A DNA stretch of 64,000 nucleotides, taken from contig NZ_CP108109.1 in the NCBI RefSeq assembly GCF_036199905.1, positions 3,953,501 to 4,017,500 of the forward strand, in the 5' to 3' direction. Under the pieces are notes generated by a model. It searched no databases and had not been told where the DNA came from. It saw nothing but the letters and a program-made list of their open reading frames with translations. The DNA comes from Streptomyces sp. NBC_00223. Lineage in GTDB: Bacteria > Actinomycetota > Actinomycetes > Streptomycetales > Streptomycetaceae. Below are positions 23,860-31,546 of this stretch, one piece after another (position 1 is the first letter of the stretch; the number at the start of each line of letters is the position of its first letter). The position numbers and the translations under genes are program-made.

Positions 23860-24992
23860 ACGCTGTCGTCGCCAGGAGCCCGGCGGCCCCGTACATCGTC
23901 GCTCTTCTCGTGGCCTGGCTCGGATGGGTCGTCGTCCGACAGCTCAGGCGCGGTACTCCAGCTGTCCGGGTCGCCGCCCTCGCGGCGGTCGGCTGCACGG
24001 CGTACAGCGCCGACACCTCATGGCGGTTCGCCGCCGACTACCTGGACATGGCGGGCACGGCCGAACGGGCCGCGATGTTCGGTGCGGCCGAACTCTCCTT
24101 GTTCGCGACCGCGTTGATGGCCCGGCAGAACCTGAACGGACCGAACGCGGCTCCCGGCGTCCCCGGCATCCTTGTCTGGGTGATCACGGGAGTGCAGATC
24201 ATCCCCGCGTACGCCGAGTCCGGCCCGGTCGGCGGCACCGTACGCGCCTTCGTCGGTCCGGTGATGGCGGCGATGCTCTGGCACCTCGCCATGGGCATCG
24301 AGTTGCGTCACCGCACGCCGGACGCCTCGTCCAACGGCTTCGGCGCATTGCTCGTACGGGAGTTGCGGGAACGTCTCCTCTCCCGGCTCGGGATCGCCGA
24401 ACGGCACCGCGACGCCGCCCAGATCACCCGCGACCGGGCCACCGTACAAGCGGTGGCGCTGGCCGCCCGGCTCGCCGAGATCGGTCCGAGACGGCGGGAG
24501 AAGCCGGGCGGGCGGCGGATCGCGCGGCGGTTGTCCGTGGCTGTGGCCCGTGCCAGCATCGGCACCAATCCCGATCAGCGGCGCAAGCTGCTCGACCAGC
24601 TCGCCGCCCGCCGCAACGCGGTCTCGCTCGCCACGATCGCCCTCGCCTCACCGTGGGCGGACACGGCCCCGGACCCCGCCGCCTCGGCGCTGGCCGGACA
24701 GGTCCGCGATCAGATGGCCAACGCCACGGCGAACGTCCGCCGTTACCCCCGACCTCTGTTCACCGAACTTCCGTCGGCGAACACCCGCACTGAGAACGGC
24801 CGTTCAGCTGGTGGTTCACCCACCAAGCTCGGCACCTCCGAGGCGTTGGCTGCCATCGAACGCGGCTGGGCCGACGGGCTCACCGTCCGCGAGACCGCCC
24901 GCCGCGCCACCCGCGCCCCGAGCTACGTCCACAGCGTGTTCGTACGGCTCGACCGTGAACGCGGCCCGCGTCCAGTGAACGCCCGGTGCTGA
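23856..24992 (+). CDS. Multipass membrane protein with C-terminal HTH-like region, transfer-associated
   Basis: 378 residues from GTG overlapping the previous stop. Four hydrophobic segments in the first 150 residues (AAPYIVALLVAWLGWVVVRQ, VRVAALAAVGCTAYSA, MFGAAELSLFATALMA, VPGILVWVITGVQIIPA), then GPVMAAMLWHLAMGIELRH, resembling the DUF2637-type membrane domain found beside TraB genes. The soluble part is Arg-rich and the end (LAAIERGWADGLTVRETARR, then ATRAPSYVHSVFVRLD) resembles a helix-turn-helix. Probably a membrane partner of plasmid transfer or spread, by context. Confidence 0.7.
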   Translation: MNAVVARSPAAPYIVALLVAWLGWVVVRQLRRGTPAVRVAALAAVGCTAYSADTSWRFAADYLDMAGTAERAAMFGAAELSLFATALMARQNLNGPNAAPGVPGILVWVITGVQIIPAYAESGPVGGTVRAFVGPVMAAMLWHLAMGIELRHRTPDASSNGFGALLVRELRERLLSRLGIAERHRDAAQITRDRATVQAVALAARLAEIGPRRREKPGGRRIARRLSVAVARASIGTNPDQRRKLLDQLAARRNAVSLATIALASPWADTAPDPAASALAGQVRDQMANATANVRRYPRPLFTELPSANTRTENGRSAGGSPTKLGTSEALAAIERGWADGLTVRETARRATRAPSYVHSVFVRLDRERGPRPVNARC

Positions 24993-25088
24993 CGCCGCTC
25001 GACCCATATCCCCGTCGCTGGGGCCCGGCCGCTGCTTTGGCGGGTAGGGCCAGGCCCCGGCGTTCCTCCGCGCAGGAAGGAACCGCCG

Positions 25089-27164
25089 GTGAACCATGTC
25101 CGCACCGACAATGACCCCGCGAACGCGTCCTTAGCACCGCTCGGCTCCGTTCCCCTGGTGGACAAGCCCGACGACCGGCCCGGCCGCGGTCCCACCGACC
25201 GCACACGCGGTGCGAGGCGCCGCCCCGTCGTCCCGCCGTGGGCGCGCTCACCACGCGAACTGCGCAGGGCGGCACGGTGGGCGGGCGGGTATGTCGGCCA
25301 CGTCAGCGCGTATCACGCGATCCGCGCGCCTTGGTACGCCGTCCGTCTCGCCCTCCAAGCCCCGTTCGGTGCCGCGCGGTTCGTCGGCGGCTCGCTGCGA
25401 TGGGTGGCCGACGCGGAAGGCGGGCCCCTGCGCCAAGCGGCAGCGTCGCGCGAAGACGTCGAGGAGTATCTGAAGCTCTCGCGGCAGCGGGACCGCCGGG
25501 TGCGGTGGCGTACCGTCGTCGGTGTCCTCGCCGTGATCTTCGGCGCCGTGACCGTGCTCGCGCTGTACGTCCTCGGGCCGGCGTGGATGGTCGCCGCCTG
25601 TGGCACTGCGCTCACCCTCGCGTTCGGCCGACTCGGGCAACCCGAGGACGCGCCGATCATCCACAGGGCTGTGGAAATCCCCAGGGCGACCAGGCTCACC
25701 AGCGACATCGTCCTCCGCGCACTCGGCGCTCTCGGCATCCCCGCGATCAACCAGGCCCAGGCCAAGAGCAGTCCGGGCTTCGCCTTCACCGCTCCCATCA
25801 CACGCGACGGCCCCGGATGGCTCGCCGAGGGGGATCTCCCGTACGGCGTCACCGTCGCCGATGTCCTCGACCGCCGGGAGAAGCTGGCCTCCGGACTGCG
25901 CCGCCCGCTCGGCTGTGTCTGGCCCGAAGCCGTACCCGACGAGCACACCGGACGCCTGCGCCTGTGGGTCGGGGACCAGGACATGTCCAGGACCCGGCAG
26001 CCCAAGTGGCCTCTTCTCGAAGCCAAACCGCTCGACCTGTTCAAGCCGCAGCCGTTCGCCACCGACCAGCGCGGACGGTGGGTCGCCCAGACGCTGATGT
26101 ACGTCTCCGGGATCGTCGGCGCCGTCCCGAGGATGGGGAAGACCTTCCTCCTGCGCCTGGTCCTGCTGATCGCGTGCATGGATCTGCGCGCCGAGATCCA
26201 CGCGTACGACCTCAAGGGCACCGGTGACCTGTCCGCCCTCGGCCGGGTCGCACACCGCTACCGGGCGGGTGAGGAAGAGGACGACATCGCGTACGCCCTC
26301 ACCGATCTACGCGGTCTGCGCGCCGAGTTGAGACGCCGCGCGAAGGTCATCCGCGAACTGCCGAAAGACCTCTGCCCGGAGTCGAAGGTCACCTCGGCCC
26401 TCGCCGACCGGAAGTCACTCGGCCTGCATCCGATCGTGATCGGCGTGGACGAATGCCAGAAGTGGTTCGAACACCCTCAGCACGGAGCCGAGTTCGAGGA
26501 ACACTGCACCGACCTCGTCAAGCGCGGCCCGGCGCTCGGTATCACGCTTCTGCTCGCGACCCAGCGCCCGGACTCCAAGTCGCTGCCCACCGGCATCTCC
26601 GCGAACGCCACGGTGCGTTGGTGTCTCAAGGTCATGGGCCAGATCGAGAACGACATGGTGCTCGGCACCGGCTCGTACAAGCGCGGCATCCGCGCCAACA
26701 CCCTCACCTGGGCCGACAAGGGCATCGCCTGGTTCGTCGGTGAGGGAGCCGACGCCCGCATCGTGCGCTGCGTCGAGTTGAACGCACCCACCTCCGACGC
26801 ACTGGCCCTGCGCATCCACGAGCTGCGGAAACGAGCCGGGATGCTGTCCGGGCACGCCCTCGGCGAGGAGATCCTGACCGGCGCGGCCTCGTACGACCTG
26901 CTGACCGACCTCGTCGCGGCCCTCCCGCCCGGCAAGGCGAAGGCGTGGAGCGAGGACATCGTCGCCTGGCTCGCCGAACTCCGCCCCGAGGTCTACGGCC
27001 AGTGGACGCCGGAGCAACTGGCCGCCGCAGTCAAGCCGTACGGCCTCCGCACCGTACAGGTGTGGGGCACCACCGACGGCAAGGGCGCCAACCGCCGCGG
27101 CCTGCGCCGGGATGACGTGCTCAAGGCCCTCGCCGTACGCGACGGCGGAAGCGCCGCCGCGTAG
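25089..27164 (+). CDS. TraB/FtsK-SpoIIIE-type conjugative DNA translocase
   Basis: 691 residues. N-terminal hydrophobic helices at about 142-180 (WRTVVGVLAVIFGAVTVLAL, AWMVAACGTALTLAFGRLG), then the motor domain: Walker A GAVPRMGKT (344-352), Walker B HPIVIGVDECQKWFE, LLLATQRPDSKSLPTGISAN (the FtsK signature). The C-terminal AVKPYGLRTVQVWGTTDGKG followed by RRDDVLKALA is a winged-helix region like that which reads the clt repeats in TraB of Streptomyces plasmids. TraB alone moves double-stranded DNA between mycelia. Start GTG follows AAGGAAGG. Confidence 0.93.
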   Translation: MNHVRTDNDPANASLAPLGSVPLVDKPDDRPGRGPTDRTRGARRRPVVPPWARSPRELRRAARWAGGYVGHVSAYHAIRAPWYAVRLALQAPFGAARFVGGSLRWVADAEGGPLRQAAASREDVEEYLKLSRQRDRRVRWRTVVGVLAVIFGAVTVLALYVLGPAWMVAACGTALTLAFGRLGQPEDAPIIHRAVEIPRATRLTSDIVLRALGALGIPAINQAQAKSSPGFAFTAPITRDGPGWLAEGDLPYGVTVADVLDRREKLASGLRRPLGCVWPEAVPDEHTGRLRLWVGDQDMSRTRQPKWPLLEAKPLDLFKPQPFATDQRGRWVAQTLMYVSGIVGAVPRMGKTFLLRLVLLIACMDLRAEIHAYDLKGTGDLSALGRVAHRYRAGEEEDDIAYALTDLRGLRAELRRRAKVIRELPKDLCPESKVTSALADRKSLGLHPIVIGVDECQKWFEHPQHGAEFEEHCTDLVKRGPALGITLLLATQRPDSKSLPTGISANATVRWCLKVMGQIENDMVLGTGSYKRGIRANTLTWADKGIAWFVGEGADARIVRCVELNAPTSDALALRIHELRKRAGMLSGHALGEEILTGAASYDLLTDLVAALPPGKAKAWSEDIVAWLAELRPEVYGQWTPEQLAAAVKPYGLRTVQVWGTTDGKGANRRGLRRDDVLKALAVRDGGSAAA

Positions 27165-27182
27165 CCGCTCAGAGGACTCGGC

Positions 27183-27263
27183 CTAGCGCCGCACCCCGCT
27201 AGGTCTAGCACCTCTGCTAGCACCCCATTCCACCTCTGACCTGGTCGCTAGCCCCTAGCGACC
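27183..27263. repeat. CTAG-motif repeat cluster, candidate transfer locus (clt)
   Basis: Directly after the TraB gene, in an otherwise gene-free 140 bp, five direct CTAGC-octamers occur: CTAGCGCC (27183), CTAGCACC (27205 and 27217), CTAGCCCC (27248) and CTAGCGAC (27255). The last pair forms a perfect 9-bp inverted repeat, GGTCGCTAG/CTAGCGACC (27243-27263). CTAG is rare in high-GC genomes, so this density is striking. In some Streptomyces plasmids the TraB recognition repeats lie just downstream of traB; this cluster is a candidate equivalent. Confidence 0.5.
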
Positions 27264-27304
27264 CCACTTCCGCACACCCTGATTCCGCCCTGGAAGGGGT
27301 TCCC

Positions 27305-27556
27305 ATGCCTCCGCTCGCCGCCGCTATAGCCCTCATCGTTCTCGCCGCTGTCTGCTACTCGGCGCTGTGCGCGGCCAGTCCGCTCGGCGTCTGCCGCAGG
27401 TGCGGCGGGTTCGGCTTCAAGGTCCGGCAGAACCGGCGCGGCCGGATCGTCCGCGGCCGGGAGTGCCGGCGCTGCCGCGGTTACGGACAGCGCGTCCGCG
27501 TCGGCCGCCACCTCTACAACGTCGCCACGCGGCTCCACCGCGAAGGCACCCGCTGA
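27305..27556 (+). CDS. Small membrane protein with Cys-rich zinc-finger-like tail
   Basis: 83 residues: one transmembrane helix (LAAAIALIVLAAVCYSALC) and a cytoplasmic part with two CxxCxG(F/Y)G motifs (CRRCGGFGFKV and CRRCRGYGQRV), the spacing of DnaJ-type zinc fingers. Small proteins of this kind recur next to traB and spd genes in Streptomyces elements. AGGGG precedes ATG. Probably transfer-associated, by context. Confidence 0.75.
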   Translation: MPPLAAAIALIVLAAVCYSALCAASPLGVCRRCGGFGFKVRQNRRGRIVRGRECRRCRGYGQRVRVGRHLYNVATRLHREGTR

Positions 27557-27591
27557 CCGCGAAGCCGGCCGCTCCCGAGAAAGGCACCCAG

Positions 27592-27786
27592 ATGGCTTTC
27601 AGCATCTCCGCGCTCGTCCTCTTCGGCGCCCTCGTCGCCCTGCTCATCCGCTACCGCGCCCTCGGCGCCGGCGCCGCGATCGTCGCCCTGCTCTTCGGCT
27701 TCTACCTCGCACGCAGCGGCGCCGCTTCGTCCGTCGACCAGATCATGTCCGCCCTCCGTGACGCCATCCCCGGCAACCGCAGCTGA
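27592..27786 (+). CDS. SpdD-like small hydrophobic protein
   Basis: 64 residues, two close hydrophobic stretches (FSISALVLFGALVALLIRYR and GAGAAIVALLFGFYLA) and a short polar tail. Size, hydrophobicity and place behind TraB match the SpdD-type spread proteins of Streptomyces plasmids and pSAM2, which help intramycelial plasmid spreading. GAGAAAGG precedes ATG at 27592. Assignment is by size and context rather than a strong motif. Confidence 0.65.
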   Translation: MAFSISALVLFGALVALLIRYRALGAGAAIVALLFGFYLARSGAASSVDQIMSALRDAIPGNRS

Positions 27787-27803
27787 CCACAAGGGAGTTC
27801 GCC

Positions 27804-28037
27804 ATGTGCGTCCAGACCTCCGCACCCCGGCTCTCGTTCATGGCCGTCGGTGACCTCCGCGACGCCCTCACCGCCCTCGAACGCGGCGAGGGCCCGACAG
27901 CTATTGCCGCGCTCATGTCCATCGACGCCGAGTCGTGGCGGGTGGTCGAACACCGCCTCGCCGTCGTCGGCGGCGACCTCCGCCAGCTCCTCGAACGGGC
28001 CGGGCTCGCCGACGCCCCGACCGGCCCGCTGGCCTGA
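27804..28037 (+). CDS. Small hypothetical protein of the transfer region
   Basis: 77 residues, helical (MAVGDLRDALTALERGEGPT, AVVGGDLRQLLERAGLADAP). AAGGGAG sits 7 nt before ATG and the gene begins 17 bp after SpdD. Function unknown. Confidence 0.65.
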   Translation: MCVQTSAPRLSFMAVGDLRDALTALERGEGPTAIAALMSIDAESWRVVEHRLAVVGGDLRQLLERAGLADAPTGPLA

Positions 28038-28142
28038 CGGTTATCGGTGCGACTCCAACCCCTGCCCAGATGAAGGGCGTTGGAGCCGCGCCGAGGACCG
28101 GACAGCCCGGCCCGCCCAACGATCCGCGCAACGGAGGAACCC

Positions 28143-28757
28143 ATGCCCGACATCGCCCAGCACTGGCACGTCACGCTCCTCGACAGCGTGCGCGCGCTCG
28201 GCGCCGCCGCCGAGGAACTGCGCGCCGCCCACCAGCACGCCCGCCACACCGCCCGCGCCGCCGACCCGGCCCGCATCATCCCCGTCCCCGGCCTGCTCAC
28301 CGTCCCCGGCTCCGAGCCCGTGCGCCCCCACGACGAGGCCCTGTGGCAGCTCAGCGACCTCTACATGGTCCTCGAACATCACACCCGCGACCTCTACGAG
28401 AACGCCGCCCTCGGCTACGCCCACGGCACCGCCACCGCCATCACCGCCGTCCTGCGCAGCGAGCACCCCCACCGCGCCGAACTCACCCGCGACCGCAACG
28501 GCACCTACCCCCTCGCCGCCCAGGACCTCCCCGACCTCGGCCAGTCCCTCAGCGCCGCGGCCGGCGCCCGCGAACTCGCCCGGCTCCACGACCAGTTGGC
28601 CGCCTACGCGCAGGCCGGCGACGCGGACGAGACCGCCGTCGAGGACTTCCCCACGGACCTCGCCGCCACCGCGTACGCCTACGGCGAGTGCGCCGAACGC
28701 GTCCTCCGTCACCTCATCCGCTACGCCGACACCCACGGCTTCCTGCGCGCGAGCTGA
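28143..28757 (+). CDS. Helical hypothetical protein in the spd-xis interval
   Basis: 204 residues from ATG at 28143, preceded by GGAGGA. Largely helical and Ala-rich (LDSVRALGAAAEELRAAHQH, LSDLYMVLEHHTRDLYENAA, YAYGECAERVLRHLIRYADT) without catalytic motifs. In related elements the replication initiator gene often occupies this interval; this protein does not look like one. Function unknown. Confidence 0.68.
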   Translation: MPDIAQHWHVTLLDSVRALGAAAEELRAAHQHARHTARAADPARIIPVPGLLTVPGSEPVRPHDEALWQLSDLYMVLEHHTRDLYENAALGYAHGTATAITAVLRSEHPHRAELTRDRNGTYPLAAQDLPDLGQSLSAAAGARELARLHDQLAAYAQAGDADETAVEDFPTDLAATAYAYGECAERVLRHLIRYADTHGFLRAS

Positions 28758-28798
28758 CAGCCGCCCCACGTACCCGCACACCCCGACGAATGGAGCGC

Positions 28799-29101
28799 AT
28801 GCCCCACGCCCGCGCGATCCGCGCCCACATGATCCAGTCCTACGACGGCACCGAATGGCAGGTATTCGTGGCGCTGCCGGACGAATCCCGTTGGCCCACC
28901 GTTCCCTTCCCCCTCGCCGACGGCATTCCCACCCTGCACGCCCGCACCAACGCCCTTGTCGCCCTCGGTTACACCGTCCTTGACGGCGAACACACCTGGG
29001 AGTGGATGGAAACCGTCTTCGAGGGCGACCCCGACGGAGCCGTCTTTCTCGTCGCGACCGCCACCGTCGCCCCGACCCACCCCACCGACGGCGACACCTG
29101 A
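28799..29101 (+). CDS. Small hypothetical protein
   Basis: 100 residues (MPHARAIRAHMIQSYDGTEW, VFVALPDESRWPTVPFPLAD, TVLDGEHTWEWMETVFEGDP), a beta-rich small domain with several Trp. I chose ATG at 28799 because GGAG lies 4 nt upstream; ATG at 28790 in the same frame is possible. Function unknown. Confidence 0.62.
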   Translation: MPHARAIRAHMIQSYDGTEWQVFVALPDESRWPTVPFPLADGIPTLHARTNALVALGYTVLDGEHTWEWMETVFEGDPDGAVFLVATATVAPTHPTDGDT

Positions 29102-29189
29102 CTCGACCCGGAGCAGCGGCCAACCGGCCAAGGAAACCCGCTGCTCCGGCCTCCCGCCCCGCCAACACGGCACAGGAGGTGCCCCCAGC

Positions 29190-29561
29190 ATGCCCGACAC
29201 CACCGGTCCGAAACCGACGCCCTTCGCGGCCCAGACGAACGCCTTACGCGCACTGCTCCGCATCGCCGAACTCCACCCCGGCCTCCCCGGCGCATACGTC
29301 GTGTCCCACAGCACCACCCCGGACCGCATCGACGTCCAGCTCGACACCCCCAGCGCCTGGGAAACGTGGCGCGAAACGCTCAGCCTCCCCACCGACTCCG
29401 TCACGCACGGCTTGTTCAGCACCAGGGAAATCCTGGAATGCGAGACCACCGTCGACGGGACCACCGTGCGTATCTACGCCGTCTTCCCCCGCGTCGACAC
29501 CATCATCCGGACCTACCCCCACTTCCCCCGCGCCGCCGCCGACGTCCGGGAGCAGTCGTGA
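29190..29561 (+). CDS. Small hypothetical protein upstream of xis
   Basis: 123 residues from ATG at 29190 after CAGGAGG. Helix (QTNALRALLRIAELHPGLPG) followed by strands (IDVQLDTPSAWETWRETLSL, TVDGTTVRIYAVFPRVDTII). Its TGA overlaps the GTG of the excisionase gene, so it is cotranslated with it. Function unknown; tight linkage to xis-int suggests a role in element maintenance or excision control. Confidence 0.66.
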   Translation: MPDTTGPKPTPFAAQTNALRALLRIAELHPGLPGAYVVSHSTTPDRIDVQLDTPSAWETWRETLSLPTDSVTHGLFSTREILECETTVDGTTVRIYAVFPRVDTIIRTYPHFPRAAADVREQS

Positions 29562-29785
29562 ACAGGCGCCCGCACAGCACGGATCGCCGCACACCCGGTC
29601 GCTGCCCGAGTCTCAAGCTCCCCGAAGTCCTCGACGAGATCGGCATGTCCCGGTCCGCCTTCTACCGCATGCGAGCCCGCGGCAAGGCGCCCAGGTGCGT
29701 GCGGCTCCCCAACGGGCAGATCCGTGTGCGCCGCAGCGACCTCGACGCGTGGTGGTCGAACGCCTGCCAGGACCTGTCCGACTGA
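29558..29785 (+). CDS. xis: Excisionase/AlpA-like helix-turn-helix protein (Xis)
   Basis: 75 residues from GTG overlapping the upstream stop. It has the excisionase winged-helix pattern LKLPEVLDEIGMSRSAFYRM followed by RARGKAPRCVRLPNGQIRVR and the closing SDLDAWW. Xis proteins bend attachment-site DNA and direct the integrase toward excision. It lies 58 bp upstream of int, the standard pSAM2-like order. Confidence 0.85.
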   Translation: MNRRPHSTDRRTPGRCPSLKLPEVLDEIGMSRSAFYRMRARGKAPRCVRLPNGQIRVRRSDLDAWWSNACQDLSD

Positions 29786-29843
29786 ATCCAGATCCCGGGT
29801 GCGCGTTCCCCCCGTGGAACGCGCACCCCTGCGGAGGAGCGTC

Positions 29844-31244
29844 ATGTTGACCTACGACGTGCGGATCTGGGGAATCAGAGACCGCAACAGCAAGAGCGCC
29901 CCCTTTCAGCTTCGTTGGCGTGTGGGAGAGCACAAGCACCAGGCGCCGTTCCGGACATACACGCTCGCGGACGCCCGGCGGTCCCAGCTCATGTCCGCGC
30001 TGCGCGCGGGCGAGCAGTTCGACACCGAGACCGGGCTCCCGGCGAGCGAACTTCGTGAGCTGAAGTCACCGACCTGGTACGAGCACGCGTGCGCTTACGC
30101 CCTCATGAAGTGGCCGCGGGCCGCGGCCAAGCACCGTGCCGCCATCGCGGAGGCGCTGACGATCATCACCGTCGCCCTCGTCTCCTCGCACAAGGCGATG
30201 CCGGACCGCCTGTTGCTCAGAAGAGCGTTACGCACCTGGGCCTTCCAGATGTGCCGCACGGAGAACGGGGTGGTCGCCCGCAAGGACGCGCAACCCGTTC
30301 CCGCCGAGGACGCGGCATCGCTGGAATGGATCGCGAAGAACTCCCTCAAGATGAGGGAGTTGGGCACCTCCGAAAAAATGCGCGCCGCGCTGACCGCGCT
30401 GTCGCTGAAACTCGACGGGACGGCTGCCGCCGACAACACCTTCCGACGGCGTCGGACAACCTTCAACAACGCGCTCCGGTACGCCGTCGAGCGGGACCTC
30501 CTCACGGTCAACCCGCTCTCCCGGATCGACTGGGACCCGCCGGAGACGGACGACGAGGTCGACTTCCGATACGTTCCCGAACCGGGTCTCGCACGCTCCC
30601 TCATCGCGGCCGTGGCCACGCAGGGAGCGCGGGGCGAGCACTTGGAAGCGTTCTTCGGCTGCCTCTACTACGCCGCCATGCGTCCCTCCGAGGCGGCGGC
30701 GCTCGGCAGCAAGGCATGCCTGCTGCCGAGCGAGGACGACGAGGACTCCTGGGGCGAACTCGTCCTCGGCGAGTCCCGGCCGGAAGCCGGGTCGGGCTGG
30801 ACGGACGACGGGCAACCGTACGAGCTTCGCGGTCTCAAACGGCGCGCCCGCAAGGCCACGCGATCGGTGCCGATTCCGCCGGTTCTCGTCCGTATGCTGC
30901 GCGAGCACATCCGGATACACGGCACCGCGGCCGACGGGCGCCTTTTCCGAGCGGCCGGCGGCGGACGTGTCCGCTCCACCGAGTACAGCGAACTGTGGCA
31001 GGCCGCCCGGGAGAAGGTGCTCTCGGCCGAGGACGTGGAGACGCCGCTCGCCGAGGTTCCGTACTGCCTTCGCAAGGCGGGCGTGTCCTTGTGGATCAAG
31101 GCGGGGGTGGACCCCGTCGAGGTCGCCCGGCGCGCCGGACACAGCGTCGCCGTCCTCTTCCGCTTCTACGCGAAGATCCTCCGCGGCGTTCAGCACCGTG
31201 CCAACGAACTCATCACCCAAGCCCTCGACGACCAGCACGGATAA
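29844..31244 (+). CDS. int: Tyrosine recombinase integrase of the element
   Basis: 466 residues from ATG at 29844 with GCGGAGGAG upstream. An N-terminal arm-binding and SAM-like region precedes the catalytic domain: Arg I at about 280 (YYAAMRPSEAAALG), the box II region YCLRKAGVSLW with Arg about 410, ARRAGHSVAVLF with His about 433 and the nucleophile Tyr about 442 (FRFYAK). The position normally held by His in HxxR is Tyr here (YCLR). It lies 160 bp from the tRNA-Ser 3' end, which is its attachment site. Confidence 0.92.
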   Translation: MLTYDVRIWGIRDRNSKSAPFQLRWRVGEHKHQAPFRTYTLADARRSQLMSALRAGEQFDTETGLPASELRELKSPTWYEHACAYALMKWPRAAAKHRAAIAEALTIITVALVSSHKAMPDRLLLRRALRTWAFQMCRTENGVVARKDAQPVPAEDAASLEWIAKNSLKMRELGTSEKMRAALTALSLKLDGTAAADNTFRRRRTTFNNALRYAVERDLLTVNPLSRIDWDPPETDDEVDFRYVPEPGLARSLIAAVATQGARGEHLEAFFGCLYYAAMRPSEAAALGSKACLLPSEDDEDSWGELVLGESRPEAGSGWTDDGQPYELRGLKRRARKATRSVPIPPVLVRMLREHIRIHGTAADGRLFRAAGGGRVRSTEYSELWQAAREKVLSAEDVETPLAEVPYCLRKAGVSLWIKAGVDPVEVARRAGHSVAVLFRFYAKILRGVQHRANELITQALDDQHG

Positions 31245-31347
31245 CGGAACGTAGAGATGCATCTCCCCCGCCGAACTTGGCCACAGGTTGGCCACACGCA
31301 CTGGTCGACGGCGGGTCGGGATGGCACACGGGCGGGACAGACAGACG

Positions 31348-31387
31348 GGTGAGGGCGGGTCCCGGAGTTCCGGGACCCGCCCTCACC
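31348..31387. terminator. Strong bidirectional terminator between int and tRNA-Ser
   Basis: An 18-bp perfect stem (31348-31365 / 31370-31387, starting GGTGAGGGCGGGTCCCGG) with an AGTT tetraloop. It occupies the same place relative to the tRNA-derived repeat as the hairpins in att copies B and C, and probably ends both int transcription and the convergent tRNA transcript. Confidence 0.85.
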
Positions 31388-31405
31388 TGCGTGTTTGTTA
31401 CCTCA

Positions 31406-31462
31406 GCGGAGGCTGTGGGATTTGAACCCACGGTGACATCGCTGCCACGACGGTTTTCAAGA
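31406..31462. repeat. Attachment-site core at the tRNA-Ser gene (57 bp, identical to 10167-10223)
   Basis: This segment covers the tRNA-Ser 3' end back to the anticodon loop and is the direct-repeat partner of att copy C. Integration of pSAM2-type elements typically regenerates the tRNA 3' end from the element's own copy, so the functional tRNA remains next to int. Confidence 0.85.
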
Positions 31463-31493
31463 CCGTTCCCTTAGGCCGCTCGGGCAAGCCTCC
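31407..31493 (-). tRNA. tRNA-Ser(UGA)
   Basis: 87 nt. On the minus strand the acceptor stem GGAGGCT pairs with AGCCTCC, the discriminator is G, and no CCA is encoded. The D-arm lies in TGCCCGAGCGGCCTAAGGGA, the anticodon stem ACGGT/ACCGT closes a 7-nt loop with TGA, a long class II variable arm follows, and the T-loop is GGGTTCAAATCCC. The long variable arm and UGA anticodon identify serine. It is the integration target of the adjacent element. Confidence 0.95.
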
Positions 31494-31546
31494 CCCGCGG
31501 GCCTCGCCGCGAGGGGTGGGGCGCCGCAGGGGGATAGCGTAACGGG

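Larger units (their letters stand above)
13660..31462. mobile_element. Actinomycete integrative and conjugative element (pSAM2-like), tRNA-Ser integrated
   Basis: Bounded on the right by the tRNA-Ser gene with the integrase beside it and on the left by att copy B, about 17.8 kb. Modules: GntR regulators (19.1, 20.4, 22.0 kb), transfer (23.2-28.0 kb, TraB/FtsK at 25.1 kb), small unknown genes (28.1-29.6 kb), Xis and Int (29.6-31.2 kb). The 57-bp identical repeats at 10167-10223 and 31406-31462 define a larger alternative unit of about 21.3 kb that would also carry the toxin-antitoxin and HAD segments. No Rep or prim-pol replication gene of the AICE type is visible inside. Confidence 0.8.

Noticed and set aside
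25238..26255. Long alternative frames on both strands across the TraB gene
   Set aside because: They overlap a gene with clear Walker A/B motifs and are rich in Arg and Pro as expected for off-frame translation.
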